NCBI GenBank assembly: GCA_038501195.1
Contig: JBBPUQ010000004.1
Span: forward strand, 1,426,001 to 1,490,000
DNA: 64,000 nt
Source: Nemania diffusa
Taxonomy: Eukaryota; Ascomycota; Sordariomycetes; Xylariales; Xylariaceae
Reading direction: 5' to 3'
This document shows, piece after piece, positions 43,721-56,580 of the stretch. A program made the position numbers and the translations under genes. How positions within the stretch are numbered: the stretch's first letter is position 1; every line of letters begins with the position of its first letter. The notes beneath the pieces are model-generated. The model was not told the DNA's origin and searched no databases. It saw nothing but the letters and a program-made list of their open reading frames with translations.

Positions 43721-45083
43721 CTATCCGGTCCAGGGTCTTCGTATCTTTTCAACGATAAATGAACTTCCAGTGAGGCGGGTCTGCAATTCCCGGATTATAG
43801 CCTTGTGAGCAGGCCAGTTGTGCTCGCTAACGACCTTGTCCAGAGCACTAAGCAGCCGTCCTAATCGCGCAACACGTGCGGTGAGGAGGCTCTGTAGGAC
43901 CAGGTGTTCGTCGTCATCATCCAGCTGTCGGTTACGTATGCTGATACCATATCCCCGGTTGCGGCTATCGTCCGCACCCTCGCTATCATCTGCATACTTG
44001 CGCCGTTTCCTATCTTCGGGGCCTTGGCCTAACTGTACGGCCGTATCAGATCCCGACCACGATGTGCCATTGCATAGATCCCCCAGTGTGGTCAGAATCC
44101 TTCGGCACATAGATAACAGAAGCATGGTATAAGCTGACTGTGTCGTACACCTTCTGCACTCCAGGAGTTCCTCGCATTCAATGAGCGCTTTTTTCTGGTA
44201 TCGTAGCATGTCGTCGGCGTTCCGCCATAGATCGTTCTGCCCCCATACAGCTACTTCTATGGCCTCGTACGTGCTAACTGCCTGAGAGAAGCAGGAGCAG
44301 TTTGTGTCGCATGTGTCTGGTGATGATGGTACGGTTGATGTTTTGCTGTCAACGCTAAACACAACATCTTCCCGTTCTGACGTGCCATCCCAAGGGGATG
44401 TGATATCGTCAGACGTAAATGTGAATGGTTGGTGCCATGGCCTCATTGCATCAGAAGGGTCCATATACTCTCCATCTGGAATCAGTCCGGGAATGCTCTC
44501 GGGTGTGGTGAAGTCAGAGACCTCGAACCCACCAAGCCCCAAGTCTAAGTCGTCTAGTGTGTTGGTGTAGGCTGTCTCCTGATTTGATATGACTGTGATG
44601 AAGTCGTCATCAGCCGTTGCGTCCACGCGCGCAGAGGAAGGCCTTGAATGTGATTGAAACTGCGGGGTTTCTGGTGGTGTTGGTACCGGTGCTCTTGTTG
44701 GTGCTGATACTGGGGCTTGAGCCTGTGATTGCGATTGCGATTGCGGTTGTGACGTCGACTGTGATCGCGAGTGTGACTGTGATTGTGATTTCTTGTGACT
44801 ATTTCCTCGTGGGGGACTAGGATAGCGACAGTCTATCTTTTTGGAAAGACATCGCTGGCATCCGTGTGTCTCTCCAGAGCATTTCAACTGTTGCAAAGAA
44901 GCGTTTAGCTGACCAGCTCATACAAGTCGTGGCAGTGATTTGGTTCATATTTACCTTGCTTATCCGACAGTTGGTGCAAGCAATTTTAGCCAATCTCCCC
45001 TCTCGTTTCCTAGAGAAGGGCGGTGTCGTCGTCTCGAAAGTATACGACTCGTCGGACAGGCTATGCTTCAATGTGCAGAACAT
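43721..45083 (-). CDS. Zn2Cys6 transcription factor, AflR-like
   Basis: DNA-binding regulator of the fungal GAL4-type family. Two exons, 45083-44955 and 44887-43721, intron 67 bp (GTAAAT...GCAACAG), 431 aa. The splice falls inside the zinc cluster and restores it exactly: C36-x2-C39-x6-C46-x6-C53-x2-C56-x6-C63, reading ACTNCRISK then LKCSGETHGCQRCLSKKIDCRY. A low-complexity Ser-Gln stretch (SQSQSHSRSQSTSQPQSQSQ) follows, then Pro/Thr-rich linkers. The C-terminal helical region CEELLECRRCTTQSAYTMLLLSMC resembles the aflatoxin-regulator (AflR) domain. It is the only regulator in the window and lies 3.1 kb from the GGPP synthase start, so control of the diterpenoid genes is likely but unproven. 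Confidence 0.88.
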
Positions 45084-48000
45084 CGTGAGTATGTGCGTGT
45101 GGTTTTGGTCTTGCCAAGCAAGATGGTGGATTTAGAGTTAGAGTATCGGGATTCGGAAGCTAAGTTGCCCTTCCTTGTATGCCGTGCGTGCGTGCGGCGG
45201 CAGTTTTGGGCTGTATACCTTATATACACAAGACACTATTGACCAGTGCTGTCATACGCTTACGGTCTCTGCATGGCCATACAGGTTCTACACCACCCCG
45301 ATATCCCTGATACTCGAGCCCTTCCTACGTCCGCTAGCGCCCACTATCAGAAGCTTTCACGAGGGAATCGTCGTCTCAAAAAGCAACGGGTCCGTGGCGG
45401 CGCTGAATCGCCCCTAGTCATGGCGGCAGGCAAGCAGGGGGGGTCTGGTCTGTCTTAGATAAGGCTTAGTGTGTACAATAGATATGCCTGCATATCGCAA
45501 GCAGGTAAGCAAAGAATTGTCATTCAGTTGCAGATGGCAACAGACTCTCCACGAGTTGCAACAGCGAGTTTAGTCTCCCCACCAATGAGGGAGCCGCCTG
45601 AGAGCTGTCCAGCGGTCTTACTACTCCCCTCGAACCATTCTTCAACTCCCACACTCAGTCCCGAGATCCTGCTCCCCTCGTGGGCTGGATTACTCATTCG
45701 CTTCTCACCCCTCCTCGCGGGCTTTGCCTACCCACCCCAAACACCAAATGGCGGTCTTATCAAGCCTGTTCCTTTCGTAGGACTTGGCGCTCGACCCTAG
45801 CCCGCTTGGCCATCGCCTAGATACATGGTACACCACGCCTACCACCATACATACCACACTAGACCCCAAGGGTACCTCGCCTATGTATACAACTTCATCC
45901 ACCACCACCAGCAGAGAATATCAGGTATCTGTAGTGTAAGCACCTACTAAGTACCTACCTATATAGGCGCCTTATATAGCAGCAGCAGTGCCCAGCATTA
46001 TACGGATCTTGCATGCTAAATACCGAGTGCCAGGCGTGTCCAAGATGAGACATCTTAGTGCAGGCACTGGACCCTGGTACGGTACATCAACACACCGTAG
46101 ATCCATGAGGCTAAGGAAAAGGATGGGGACCTGTTGACAGTTAATATTGCCTGCCGGACACCAGCTGAAACTGGGCTGGGAGGCGTTGCCAGACATACCT
46201 CATGCATAAAGACCACTACCACGCTATCTATCTAAATACAACCTTCACTGCCTACTGCAGTACACTTATTATTATGCCTAAGCTAAGTACGCATACCTAC
46301 ACTATCCACAAATACACGAACCGTTATAGTATGTATACTTATACAGTAGATAGGTACTAGCGCCATCTTAGGAATCCCATCGTCCTTCCGCATGCAACAG
46401 ATCTTGGCATCACGTAACGCCGTGCTAGCGCTCCTTCACCAACCGGCAATGTGTTGTCAGGTCAGATTAACCCGTTGTGTAAGCTTACACACCTTTAGCG
46501 AGGGAGATGAAGAGGGTTCTGGAGCCTACCCGCGATCGTTGGCGTTGTTGAGATTTTTTTTTCCCCCTTCTCGCTTCTCAACAATAGGTACCTATCCCTA
46601 CGCATAGGTAGGCTCACTACCTGGCCTAGGTATAGTGTCAATATATCGGTAGTCATCAGACGGAATTAATTGTCCGCCCGAATGCACGCGCTAGGCTCGT
46701 GCTACCCTACAAAGGACCTCCAAGCGAGTAGTTGGCGCCATCCTGCCCCGTATATGCAGTGTCGGTACTGGTGCGTGCGCACCTGCGCATACATCTGATA
46801 GCTACTTATATGGCGTATGTACCTGGGTAACTCTTCGAATCGGGAGGGGCATTGAGTAGAGCTTCGAGTCGGCAAGGGCACCTAGATAGGTGGCGCTGGG
46901 TGGCTGCGGCACATACGGCATTACACAAATACTGATCCCACTTGTAGGTCTTGGTTTTCAGGGGTCCCGTTTCCATTCTCCATTGGCCGACAGGTTTTGA
47001 CGACGCACACACACACAAACGACGAGGAACTGGCCACTGCTGTTGAGATCGTGAGAGCGCAAAAGCCAGGGTGTGCCATTCGCGGAATGTGACATGGACC
47101 CCCAATGCTTCATGCACGTTTGAGGCGGTCGGATCTAGCTTGGCCAATGATCGCCAGCCGTGAGATAGCTTCGATAGCTTCGACAGCTTCGAGAATCTAC
47201 GTAGTATTGTAGACGCCTACCTAGTACAGAGTATACGGTATGCACTCTGGTCTAGATCAGGTCTACTATCTATCTAGATACCTACCTACAGTAAATAAAC
47301 ACCATATCATGGTGCCGTCACAGTTACTAAGCCGCAGCTCCATACCAGCTTGGCTTGACATTATCCAAATGGCACCAAATGACATCAAATGTCATCAGAA
47401 TAGCGCCAAATTGCATGTGTGAGCATTGGCTGTTCGTATTGGTAGAATTTTTTGACTATGTTCAAATAGACTTAGGCTGACCGTCTTAGCCAGCTATATT
47501 TTGCGACGTAAGAAACGCTGTGGTGGGTAATCAAGACGAAGTACCTAGACCTAACCCCGAAGATAGACACCGTATAACGTGTTCTGTTATACAGAGTATA
47601 GCTAAGTATGCAAAGGCAGCCACAATGGATCAGTATTGAACTAGAGAGAATGCTGTGTAAGATAATCCTGGGCATAAATCTCCGGCGGGTTGTCAACACC
47701 GATCAACGACGCATCTCAATTACCGAGGGCTTGGTCTATCAGTCGGTTCAGCGGCAACAAGTACCACACAATCTCGCCCATGTCTGTCCAAGGTAGATAT
47801 CATGATATTCGTTTCTACCCATCACCCAATCCATGCGACTAGTATAGAGTCTAGAAAATGCATAGAGTAGAGTTACAGCAGCCAGAGCATGATGAACTTG
47901 TGTTACGATGACAGGGGCTTCTGTTTCATCACAAATAGAAACTGAATCGTTCTATCTATCATGCGAACACATAGGTATATCGAAAGGTGCATCGCAGGAT

Positions 48001-49113
48001 GAAACCGTGCCGGCAAAAACACCCCGGCTTTCCAAATACCTCGATTTGTGTAACCTGTGAACACTGTCAAGTGCCGAGTCATGGCTACTCTACCTACCGT
48101 TTACTCTGTATACTATGTCTATTATCGCCCTTAATAACTCCCGGTCATAGCAACTTTCGTGACCGACGCTTGGTTTCTTGGCCGGAAGTTACCGCCTTGG
48201 TGATTCCAAATGTCATTTCATTCGACGGCGACGCCTAGAACCAGGAGCCTTCCTTGATGACAAGGCTACCTATGCCCTAAATCCTGTGCCGCTCGCTAAA
48301 GGAGCTATCGGGAAAATCGTTATGTGGGAGATGGTCCCGTATGCACGGCAACGATCCGGCGATGGTAACATGACATGTGGCTTTTCCCAAACTAAACCAG
48401 TAGCTAACCCCCGATAGTAAGCATCAGAGGATGTAAAGGGCAGTTCCATGTGCTCACAGGTTGGAGTATACGACGCTATCGAGATATGAACCTACGTATC
48501 CTCGAGATTCACGACATTGCATTTGCTCTACTGTAACCCAAGAGCCTCCATGACAGCCTCTATATTTGTCAAATACTCCCCCGAGGGATCATATTCATCA
48601 GAGAGAGTAATATCTCTTATAATATGTCATTGGTGTTAGTGTTCAGCGCCAGCGAGATGTGGGTAGATAACATCGTCGTACCCAAAGCAGATGCAGATCT
48701 CACGTTCCAACCCCGAATCGTTACAATTAGATATCTGAAAATGTCATATCAGACTCCTATAAGATATCACATTAAAGGGATACGTAATCAAGATCGTGGC
48801 GCCGGGGAGCTCGAAGATCCCGATACCGTCGGAAGTGGTCTCACGACATACCCTTTCTACTCGTAGGGTTATCTACTACCGTACAACAGCTAGAGACCTG
48901 GCACACAACGTGGCAAGATAACGACAGCGACCATACTATAATAAAAACTTAATAGTACCTTCCTATCTCTCACTCTAGGATTCCACAACTTGGCCATGTT
49001 CCTTGATCCACATACTTACCATGCTTGTGTTGCTTTTCCATGTCTTCCTGACTAATTCATGCATGGTTCTTATTTCCGTACCCGAGGCTGCTGTCGCAAG
49101 ATAAGATACCGCC
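45084..49113. other. Long gene-poor stretch
   Basis: 4 kb with only short frames lacking domains (for example 45471-45800, 46806-47147 and 48624-48866). Short TAGGTA/TACCTA repeats are frequent, and an inverted TAGCTTCGATAGCTTCGACAGCTTCGAGA tandem lies near 47165-47195. No gene, RNA or mobile element is supported. It may form the right border of the diterpenoid cluster. Confidence 0.4.
47167..47193. repeat. Three tandem copies of a 9-bp TAGCTTCGA-like unit
   Basis: Units TAGCTTCGA, TAGCTTCGA and CAGCTTCGA occur head to tail. It is a short microsatellite-like repeat with no gene attached; no function is proposed. Confidence 0.5.
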
Positions 49114-52100
49114 TTACTTAGCTAACAAAGCTATCGACCCCTCAGGGGCTCCTATGTATGTATACCTGAGGGACTGGATGGGTGTGCCCGTTACCTCCAC
49201 GATTTTCTCTTGCCCCGGAACAATATCAAACCCGTTGTCGCTGAGGTTGACACCTCGCGTTTCTTCGAAGACGAACCCTTTCGTAGGGCGGGTGGCTGAG
49301 ACTCCGACTTTGTTATCCCCGATCTCTCTGACAGTGATGTCGCGACTACTAAAGTCAAGATATTTCAGGGGTTGTGGCCAGTAAGTGTCGGAGGCCATGA
49401 GCTGATTGTCGATCGTGATAGTGGCGTGGATCACGTAGGGATCAAATTCGACGATATTGAAGGACTGAGCGTTATCCTGGATCACATCATGGTTCTTCAG
49501 GATATCGGTTGTAGTGTTAGGATGTATAGTTACCGAACCAAGCTTTATTGCAGGCCTTTTCTCCTCGCCGGTCTTTATGGAGATAAATCTCACCGCGACA
49601 TCAGCTTGCACTAGTTCAGTTCGATCGCTGACAACCCATAGGTCGAACTTAGTATCCTTGATCGACTCCCGAGGATCAACGTGGCCCGACGTCCAATCGT
49701 GATACTCCCTCGATATTCCGATGTCCAATTGTCTCAGGGCATTCTTGATCACGTAATATGCGGGCTTCTTCACGAGGAAGTAATCAACGACCGCCCAGCT
49801 CATTGTAGGCCAACAATCATTAAATTGCCAAACTAGGACTCCTCCACACTTTCTCTGACCCCATTCCCGACGCCACGCCTTATATGCAAAATGCATAGCT
49901 TCAGCTTGCACCATTTGGGTCAGGTGTGTGTATGACGAGATGTCGTATTTGGCCGTGAAGTTTTCGTTAACATAAGTAGATAACCGGCGCTCGTGATCAA
50001 TGGCCTTGTTGCGAAAGTCCATCATCATTGACCCTGGATACCTTTGATTCTCAACACTGATCATGCTGCGGATAGTCTCTAGATGAGGGTATGCCTCCAC
50101 TAGTAGGGATCAGTATGCACCTTTCAATGTTGGTAATCAAGTTATAGTGAAGCTTATGCCGGCCATTCTTGGAGGAATTGTTGGTATAGGGTTAGTTAGA
50201 CTAAGCACTTACTGCCAAACTCACTAATGAAGCGAGCAGATAATCTGAAGGCTTCTTGATACCTGTTCATCTCACCGTGCCAGACTGGACGGGTCAGCAA
50301 TCTATCCGCCAAGAATCTGATGAAGTACATACTATCCCATTGATGCTTATCACCAACTGTAGGATCGGCAGTATTCTTGCCATCACCCCATGGACTTGTA
50401 GGATGACTACCCAAATTAGGGATTAGTAATTATACTCATCATGTCACAGGGAGGTTGAAACCTAAGCAATGCGTACTAAATTGCAAACCGATCCTCTTCT
50501 GACAAAATCTTTGGAAGTAGGTATTCGTAAGTATATCGCGCAGGGAAGGAAGACTTCAGCCAGGACTGAGGATCCTTATCCTCGTAGTTGTAGTCGAGTT
50601 TGTATCGTTCTTGAACTTGGTAGTCCTCGTTGCTACCAGCCCAGATAACTAACGAAGGGTGTGATCTCAATCGGCGAATATTCTGCCGTGCTTCCTTCTC
50701 CACGGAGTCCAGGAAAGACTTATAGGTGGGATAAGACGCACACGCAAAAGCGAAGTCTTGCCACACCATTATTCCAAACTCATCACAAGCATCGAAGAAG
50801 GCATCGTGCTCATAGATCCCACCGCCCCAGACTCGGATCATATTCTGATTGCCCTCATATGCAAGCTTGACCCAATCTCGGTATCGTTGTTTAGAGATTT
50901 GTGGCAAGAAGCTGTCAGCTGGAATCCAGCAAGACCCGCCACAAAATACGTCCTCGCCGTTAATTCTGAAGAAGAATGATTTTCCAAATGCATCTTCTTG
51001 CTGGATGAGCTCAGCTCGTCGGAAACCAATCATCTTGGACTTTGTATCGTAAGATCCGAGAGTAGCTTTCAACTCATATCGAGTTTGAGTTCCATGCGTG
51101 AAAGGGTACCAAAGCTGCGGATTGGTAATTGAGAAGGGCGTTTCGGCACTCCCACTCGAATCGACTGTACATTCTTTCTCGAAGACAACTGACCCTGCTA
51201 ACAACAACGATAATTTGACAGATTGGCCATTTGCTTCGGACAACTTTGCCAAAATACGGCCTGCGCAAGTTTGTAGGTCCTCGCTGACCTCACACTCGGC
51301 CCAAACATCTTCGACCTTAGCAACATATTGCTCAAGGTAAACGGGTTTCCACGGGCCGGCAGTTATCAATATGGGACCCCAATCCCAGCCCCAATGATCT
51401 TCATTCATTAAAGATTAGTCATCCCCTTTGGACTTTTACAGAAAATGTATAGGTGAATCTCCTGAACGAAGGGGTCCACTCTTTAAGCGTTGAAAATACA
51501 TACGAAAACGGAGGCTCTAAAGATCACTTACACTGAGCTTTTCGCACGGGCACGCGACTAACCTCTGTCTGTCTTACGTAGAAAGTATGCTCGTGAGAAT
51601 GTTCCTTGACGAGTTCCCTTCCACGAAGCATTGCTGAATCGAAATGAATTTCCAACTTGTTCACATCCTCCAGAAGGGTAGTGACATCAACACGATGAGA
51701 GATGAACATGTTGTCGGACTTCAAGATCTCGGCGCCGTTTAGCAAGACTGTTGCAAAAGTATCGAGCCCCTCGAATACCAAATCTGTAGTAGTCGATGCA
51801 TTGGACGGTAGCTCTGAAGGCTTAGAGAATTGTGTTCTGTATGTCCAGCGCTTTTCTGCCAGTGGTCGAACCGTTAACTCGTTGAGGTCTAAGAAGGGAT
51901 CTAGTATCCTATAAAATGGTGAGCGGCGAGATTGTACGCTGACTCAGAACGATCATATTGGAAAATTAAGAACGAGGCCATGAAGAATTTAATTATCAGC
52001 ATACTTCTTGTTGGCTAACAGATCCGTGTGAACCTGAGTTGGGACCTTTTGTACGGGAAGCCATGGGTTTTCATTCGATGAACCACTGTTGTCGTCTTCT

Positions 52101-52144
52101 CTGAATTCCCATCCAGAATCTAAATCATGTCGTGAGCGAGCCAT
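49114..52144 (-). CDS. Beta-mannosidase B, GH2, intracellular
   Basis: Hydrolyses terminal beta-1,4-mannose from manno-oligosaccharides by a retaining mechanism. Six exons in phase: 52144-52005, 51908-51532, 51398-50477, 50406-50333, 50284-50213 and 50099-49114, introns 96, 133, 70, 48 and 113 bp, 856 aa. The 48-bp intron (50285-50332, GTATGT...CCAG) is stop-free; splicing it gives HQWDIWHG, as in homologues. No signal peptide is present (MARSRHDLDSGWEFRED), which fits the MndB branch rather than secreted MndA. Jelly-roll part: DTFATVLLNGAEI...MFISHRVDV. Then VRKAQYHWGWDWGPILITAGPWKPV and IRVWGGGIYEHDAFFDACDEFGIMVWQDF. Acid/base Glu at about 430 in VIWAGSNEDYQ; nucleophile Glu at about 526 in ISEFGMEAYP. 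An in-frame ATG 27 bp upstream is possible. The catalytic residues look intact. Confidence 0.93.
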
Positions 52145-54137
52145 CGTGATGTGTTCCTTAGTTGTCCCCAAATGACATGGGACAATCTTGACCTGTGTAA
52201 GTGTGGTGGTCTGGAGGAGGACAGCTAAAGGGTGCTTCGAACATGAACCTGTTGGATGTCAACAATGGAAGAGGGGTAACAACCACAGGTTTTATGTAAG
52301 AGGTAGAGAGATGACTATTCGATATATATAATTAGGTAGTCGCCGCCCCTAGAGGTGTGTGTCTACAGGAACCACAGATCATGATTGATGGAAAGGCCAT
52401 TGGAGACAGATCTACCTTAGGTGGTTTGGCGATTAATATTTAGGTAGTAAAATTAGTGCTACTGTCACACTAGACGGCAATGCTGCGGTAACAATACTAT
52501 CTTACTCCCTGGCGCTCATTTAGCAGTGTTAATAGGTGCCTATCTACATGTAAGTAGGTACTTGTAAATATTAATTCATGCATTAATAATAACACTTCTA
52601 CAATACACATTGAAAGAGTGTCTCTATAAAATTAGATAGAAAATGGCTTCAATAAGTGTGGAGTGACAGGCTGTTTAACCTGGGACAGGGGAGGATAGTG
52701 CGGGGTTGCGGGGTTCGCAGCAGCGATTCAGGGAGCGGGGAGCGGGGAGTGGTCTAACAATAGGCACCTGTCTACCTACTGTAGATAGCTTCAACTACCC
52801 TACCTTTGTAATACGTGCTTCTCGGTGCGCAACCCTCCGAGAACCCCAATCTCCAATAGTATTATCTAATAGATACTATCTTATCCCATGGCGATCCATC
52901 TAGGCGCAAAGCTGATAGAAGCATATCTAGAGCTTTGTATGCAGTGATGAGAACGAGCATCTATAATCATGATACCTTGTTCCCTAGGATTATCTTTAGT
53001 ACCCTAGACTCTTTGAATCCAGTCAACAGAAATGGCGGTCACCTACCACAGTTCCTATTCAATTTGTCGAGTAGATGTCGTGACTCTTTGCTGAGTCATT
53101 TCTTTCGTTTCGGGCGCAAAAATCGATATCATTTGAGGCTCCGGGACAGTTTAGACATCTAATGGGCTAAGTGTATCGACAACACCGCAATGTTCTGCCA
53201 TATAGCCATATATATGGTAGCACTCAAAGCACTGAGCAGAAGCTAGACCGTTGAGTGAGGTGGATTTGTTTCCGCTTGGTTGTTTACTTGTCTCCATTGG
53301 CGACTTTGTGCTAGTCTCGACCTTGTGACTAAACCTAGCTGGTCTACACCGGGCTCAAGAAGAGGCTCCTAGGTCGTATAGCGACACTAGCAAAGAAGAC
53401 TCTCAAGAAAATGCCCCCTGATTTGCGAGATATTTCTAGAAGATGCTAGGACACACCGGATCTATAGCATCTATAGTTCGGCTCACGGCAATAGTGCTGC
53501 TTACCGTATCACTAATTAGCTCTAAAATCGGTAGACAGCATCAAGACGCGCATCGTCCCACGAATGAAGCCATTTAATCGGCTTGATCCTCGAGTAGCAC
53601 TGGAGTAATAAAAATGACAACTAGGACTTGGCCGCATGTAGGGTAACATATCTTAAGATCTAGTCGCAGACGGTGAGCAGAAAGCCCTTCTCTCAGCACG
53701 CCTTAACATGAGTATGCCTTGCTAAGTCTCAATTAGGATTTCATTACCCAATCAATCGAACGTCTTACGGACCTAAACAAGACCAGTCACTCATCATTGT
53801 TATTGTTTTGAAAACACAGCCCTATGCCTAACTAGAACTTATGATTGGTTGTATACGAGTTTCTATCCTGCGGTCATCCTATGATTCAACCTGAATCAAT
53901 CTTACGTCCAGCATCGTCGCCGATGACTCACTTATTTGAGATGTCGATGAATACAGATCTACCAAAGGAGGCTTTTTTTGAGTCCCACTCGCCGGTGCAT
54001 TCTAAAGCCACGACGGCATTTATAAAAAGACACAGTGGGAACCTTGGAGGTTTTAGCTCTGGCAGGCTTTATTTCAGCAGGACACTCGGATCGCTGAAGA
54101 GACTCAAGAAGGAGCTTACACGATTAACCACCGAACA
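52145..54137. other. Intergenic stretch between divergent genes
   Basis: 2 kb of promoter and spacer. A CGGGGAG-type purine repeat lies near 52735-52752. Small open frames (52706-52903, 53845-54189) have no domain. No gene is supported. Confidence 0.4.
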
Positions 54138-55693
54138 ATGGATTACCTTAACTCTCCAAACTTCCCCGCGCGCGTGGAGGAGCTCATAAAGAAGTATCAT
54201 GTGCCTGGTCTAGCTGTTGCGATCATCAAGGACGACGGCACGTTCTCCGCAGGGTACGGGTTCGCATCGCTCGATCCGCCGCAGCCATGCACCGCAGATA
54301 CTCTGTTCGATATCGCGTCCTCTTCGAAGTCTATGACGGCTGCGTCGGTTGCGCTGCTAGTCCGCGACAACGATAAATATCCCAATGTGCAGTACGATGC
54401 TGTCGTGTCGAGTCTTTTACCCGAGGATTTCGTTATGCCGGGTAAAGGATACACGGAAGGGGTCACTGTGGATGATATCCTTGGCCATAGGACGGGCATG
54501 CCGCAGTGAGTGTTTATTCACACGGACACGTCTGACTGTTATGTGTCCCTGACGTTTATAGTCATGACGACTCTTATCTGGGAATAGGAGCAGCGCAACC
54601 AGATGATGTGCGATCTATCACGAGAAACTTGCGAAACTTAACAATCTCCGCACCCATCCGATCGAAGTACATGTATAACAATATGATGTACTCGGTTGCA
54701 GCATACCTTGTAGAAAAGCAAAGTGGACTCGACTTCGGTGATTTCCTACAAGAACGTTTCTTCGGGCCTCTAGAGATGTCCTCGACCCACCTTCAGCCGG
54801 CGCGCTCTAAGTCTTTCGGTCTCGGCGATCGCATTTCCAAGGGGTACGGATGGAACAAGAAAAAGGAGAGCTACATTGGCTTCGAGGCTCTGGACTGCCC
54901 CGAAGGCGTAGGAGCCGGCTCGATCATCACGAGCGTGAACGACTACATCAAATGGGTGAAGGCGCTGATGAACCAGGAACACCCCATCGACGAGGAGGTC
55001 TATAAAGGACTTACTAAAATGCGAACCTTAACCACCGACGACCCCGAGGACCGGGAACCACACACTTCCCCGCTAGTGTACGCTGCCGGCCTGGAGATAT
55101 TCTACTACCGCGGCCACGCGGTCATCGGCCACGACGGCTTCGTGCCCGGCTTCGGCAGCCGGCACTTCTTCGCGCCCTCCCTCAAGCTCGGCGGCGTGAT
55201 CTTCGGAAACGCGGGGAGCGCCGGGGACGTCGCTACGGTCCTAAGCCGGGAGCTGATCGACGAGTTTCTGGGCGTGCCGGCACCGGAGCGGCCGGACTGG
55301 GACGGATTCGTGTCGGACGAGACCGCGAAGTACGAGCGCGGCCCGAAGAGGCTCGAGAAGGAGCGGGTCCTGCGCGAGGCGACAGAGCCGCAGAAGACGC
55401 CGCTGAGCGCGTACGCGGGCGAGTACTGGAACCCCGGGTACCGCGGCATGACCGTCGCCGTCAAGGGCGATAAGCTCTTCGTCGACGCGGCGGATCGGTC
55501 GGTCGGGTTCTCGCTGCTCTTCGACCACGTGCGCGGGCAGACCGAATACATCGCCCATTCGCGCGGTATCCAGGCAGGCGACGAGGAACTGATCGCGGTG
55601 GAATTTAGGTTTCAGAACGACAGGGCTGTGAAGATGGGATTGGAGCTTGAGGTTGACGAGTTTATTTGGTTTGATAGAGTAAAAGACACCTGA
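54138..55693 (+). CDS. Beta-lactamase-fold serine hydrolase (class C/PBP-like, LovD/EstB-type family)
   Basis: Serine-dependent esterase, peptidase or acyltransferase of the beta-lactamase/transpeptidase family; in fungi the group includes esterases and acyltransferases, and activity on beta-lactams is not implied. Two exons (54138-54505 and 54562-55693), intron 56 bp with GTGAGT donor, 499 aa. The nucleophile motif SxxK is SSSK (61-64) in LFDIASSSKSM. The second motif YxN is YNN (161-163) in KYMYNNMMYS. The third is HDG in HAVIGHDGFVPGFGS. LGHRTGMPHHDD spans the splice, as in homologues. A C-terminal beta-barrel-like domain (LSAYAGEYWNPGYRGMTVAVKGDKLFV) follows. There is no signal peptide, so it is probably cytosolic. 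The GC content of the second exon is clearly higher than its surroundings. Substrate unknown. Confidence 0.88.
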
Positions 55694-56031
55694 TTGAATA
55701 TGTAGGTAGATTAGGTATCTAGGTATTTACAAAAGAAACCTGCTATGAACCTCGATACATGAGAATATAGGATAGGGCTGATAGGCCTAGATGATACTAC
55801 TGGCAATCTGGTGCTGTAAGGTGCTACAAACATGTTGTTCAATGCTCCGGTTGTAATGGCGTAGGCTGTAAGAGTCGCTAAGTAACTGAGGTACAGCTAT
55901 GAGCCCGACCTAACAGGTATCCCAGACGTCTAGGTACTGAAACTGAAAATGAGATAGCTAATGATCACATGGAGAAAAAGAATTGTCAAAAAAAATATTC
56001 GAAAAAGAAAGAATTCGATAATTAAAATTAT
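55694..56031. other. Short spacer
   Basis: 3' flank of the hydrolase up to the tRNA gene. Contains TAGGTA motifs and A-rich runs; on the minus strand TAATTATCG and TTTCTTTTTC follow the tRNA 3' end. T-rich stretches on the tRNA's coding strand may terminate RNA polymerase III. Confidence 0.4.
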
Positions 56032-56134
56032 GACCTCGCTGGGGGTCGAACCCAGAATCTCCTGATTATCAGGTAGGATCCAGAAGGTGGATGCTCTATC
56101 GTAGTCAGACGCCTTGCCATTGGGCCACGAGGCC
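56032..56134 (-). tRNA. tRNA-Arg (anticodon ACG) with 31-nt intron
   Basis: Read on the minus strand, the acceptor stem GGCCTCG pairs with CGAGGTC (one G-T pair). The D arm is GTGGCCCAATGGCAAGGC, the T arm is CTGGG-TTCGACC-CCCAG, and the variable loop is short. The anticodon stem TCTGA/TCAGG closes a 7-base loop C-T-A-C-G-A-A, giving anticodon ACG at 56100-56102. A 31-nt intron (56068-56098) sits one base after the anticodon, the canonical place. It decodes CGU/CGC/CGA after A34-to-inosine editing. A Copia-type retrotransposon end lies 131 bp upstream of its 5' end. Confidence 0.93.
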
Positions 56135-56265
56135 AGTCAACTATAACAGCGTTAGTGCTCCTAGGCTATAAATGTCTAGGGTACATGATCCGTAGCAACA
56201 GTGAACTTTATCCCAAATATGCTACCTACGCTCTTTTTCTTTCTGCATTTCCCCTATATGTATAT

Positions 56266-56580
56266 TGTAGGAGCTGGTGCTGTTTAGGATGGGGATTAGA
56301 CCTAGACTCTACATGGTAGCCCACCTTATTAGGATACACCTACTATGTGTTTCCTATTTACTTAGATTCACTAGAGATCTTGTAGTCACATACAAAGCTG
56401 GAAAACTATGGTGCACATCAGTTTATATTGTTATGAGATTACTTTATTTGTTTGAAGCCCCCGATGCTTGCTTCAAACATTTCTCTCCTCTTTTTTAGTC
56501 CTTACAAACTTCATCTATGATGAAGCTGGTCTCTAACATTGAATCATGTCTTAAAGACATATTATGATATTTGCCTAACA
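56266..56580 (-). repeat. LTR (3' LTR) of a degraded Ty1/Copia-like retrotransposon
   Basis: Read on the minus strand, the 315-bp unit begins TGTTAGGCAAATATC and ends CAGCTCCTACA, with TG...CA ends. A polypurine tract AAAGGAGGAAA lies directly before it (56581-56591 on +), which is how a 3' LTR joins the internal region. The 5-mer beyond the outer end is TATAT. No partner LTR was found in the window. Confidence 0.7.
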
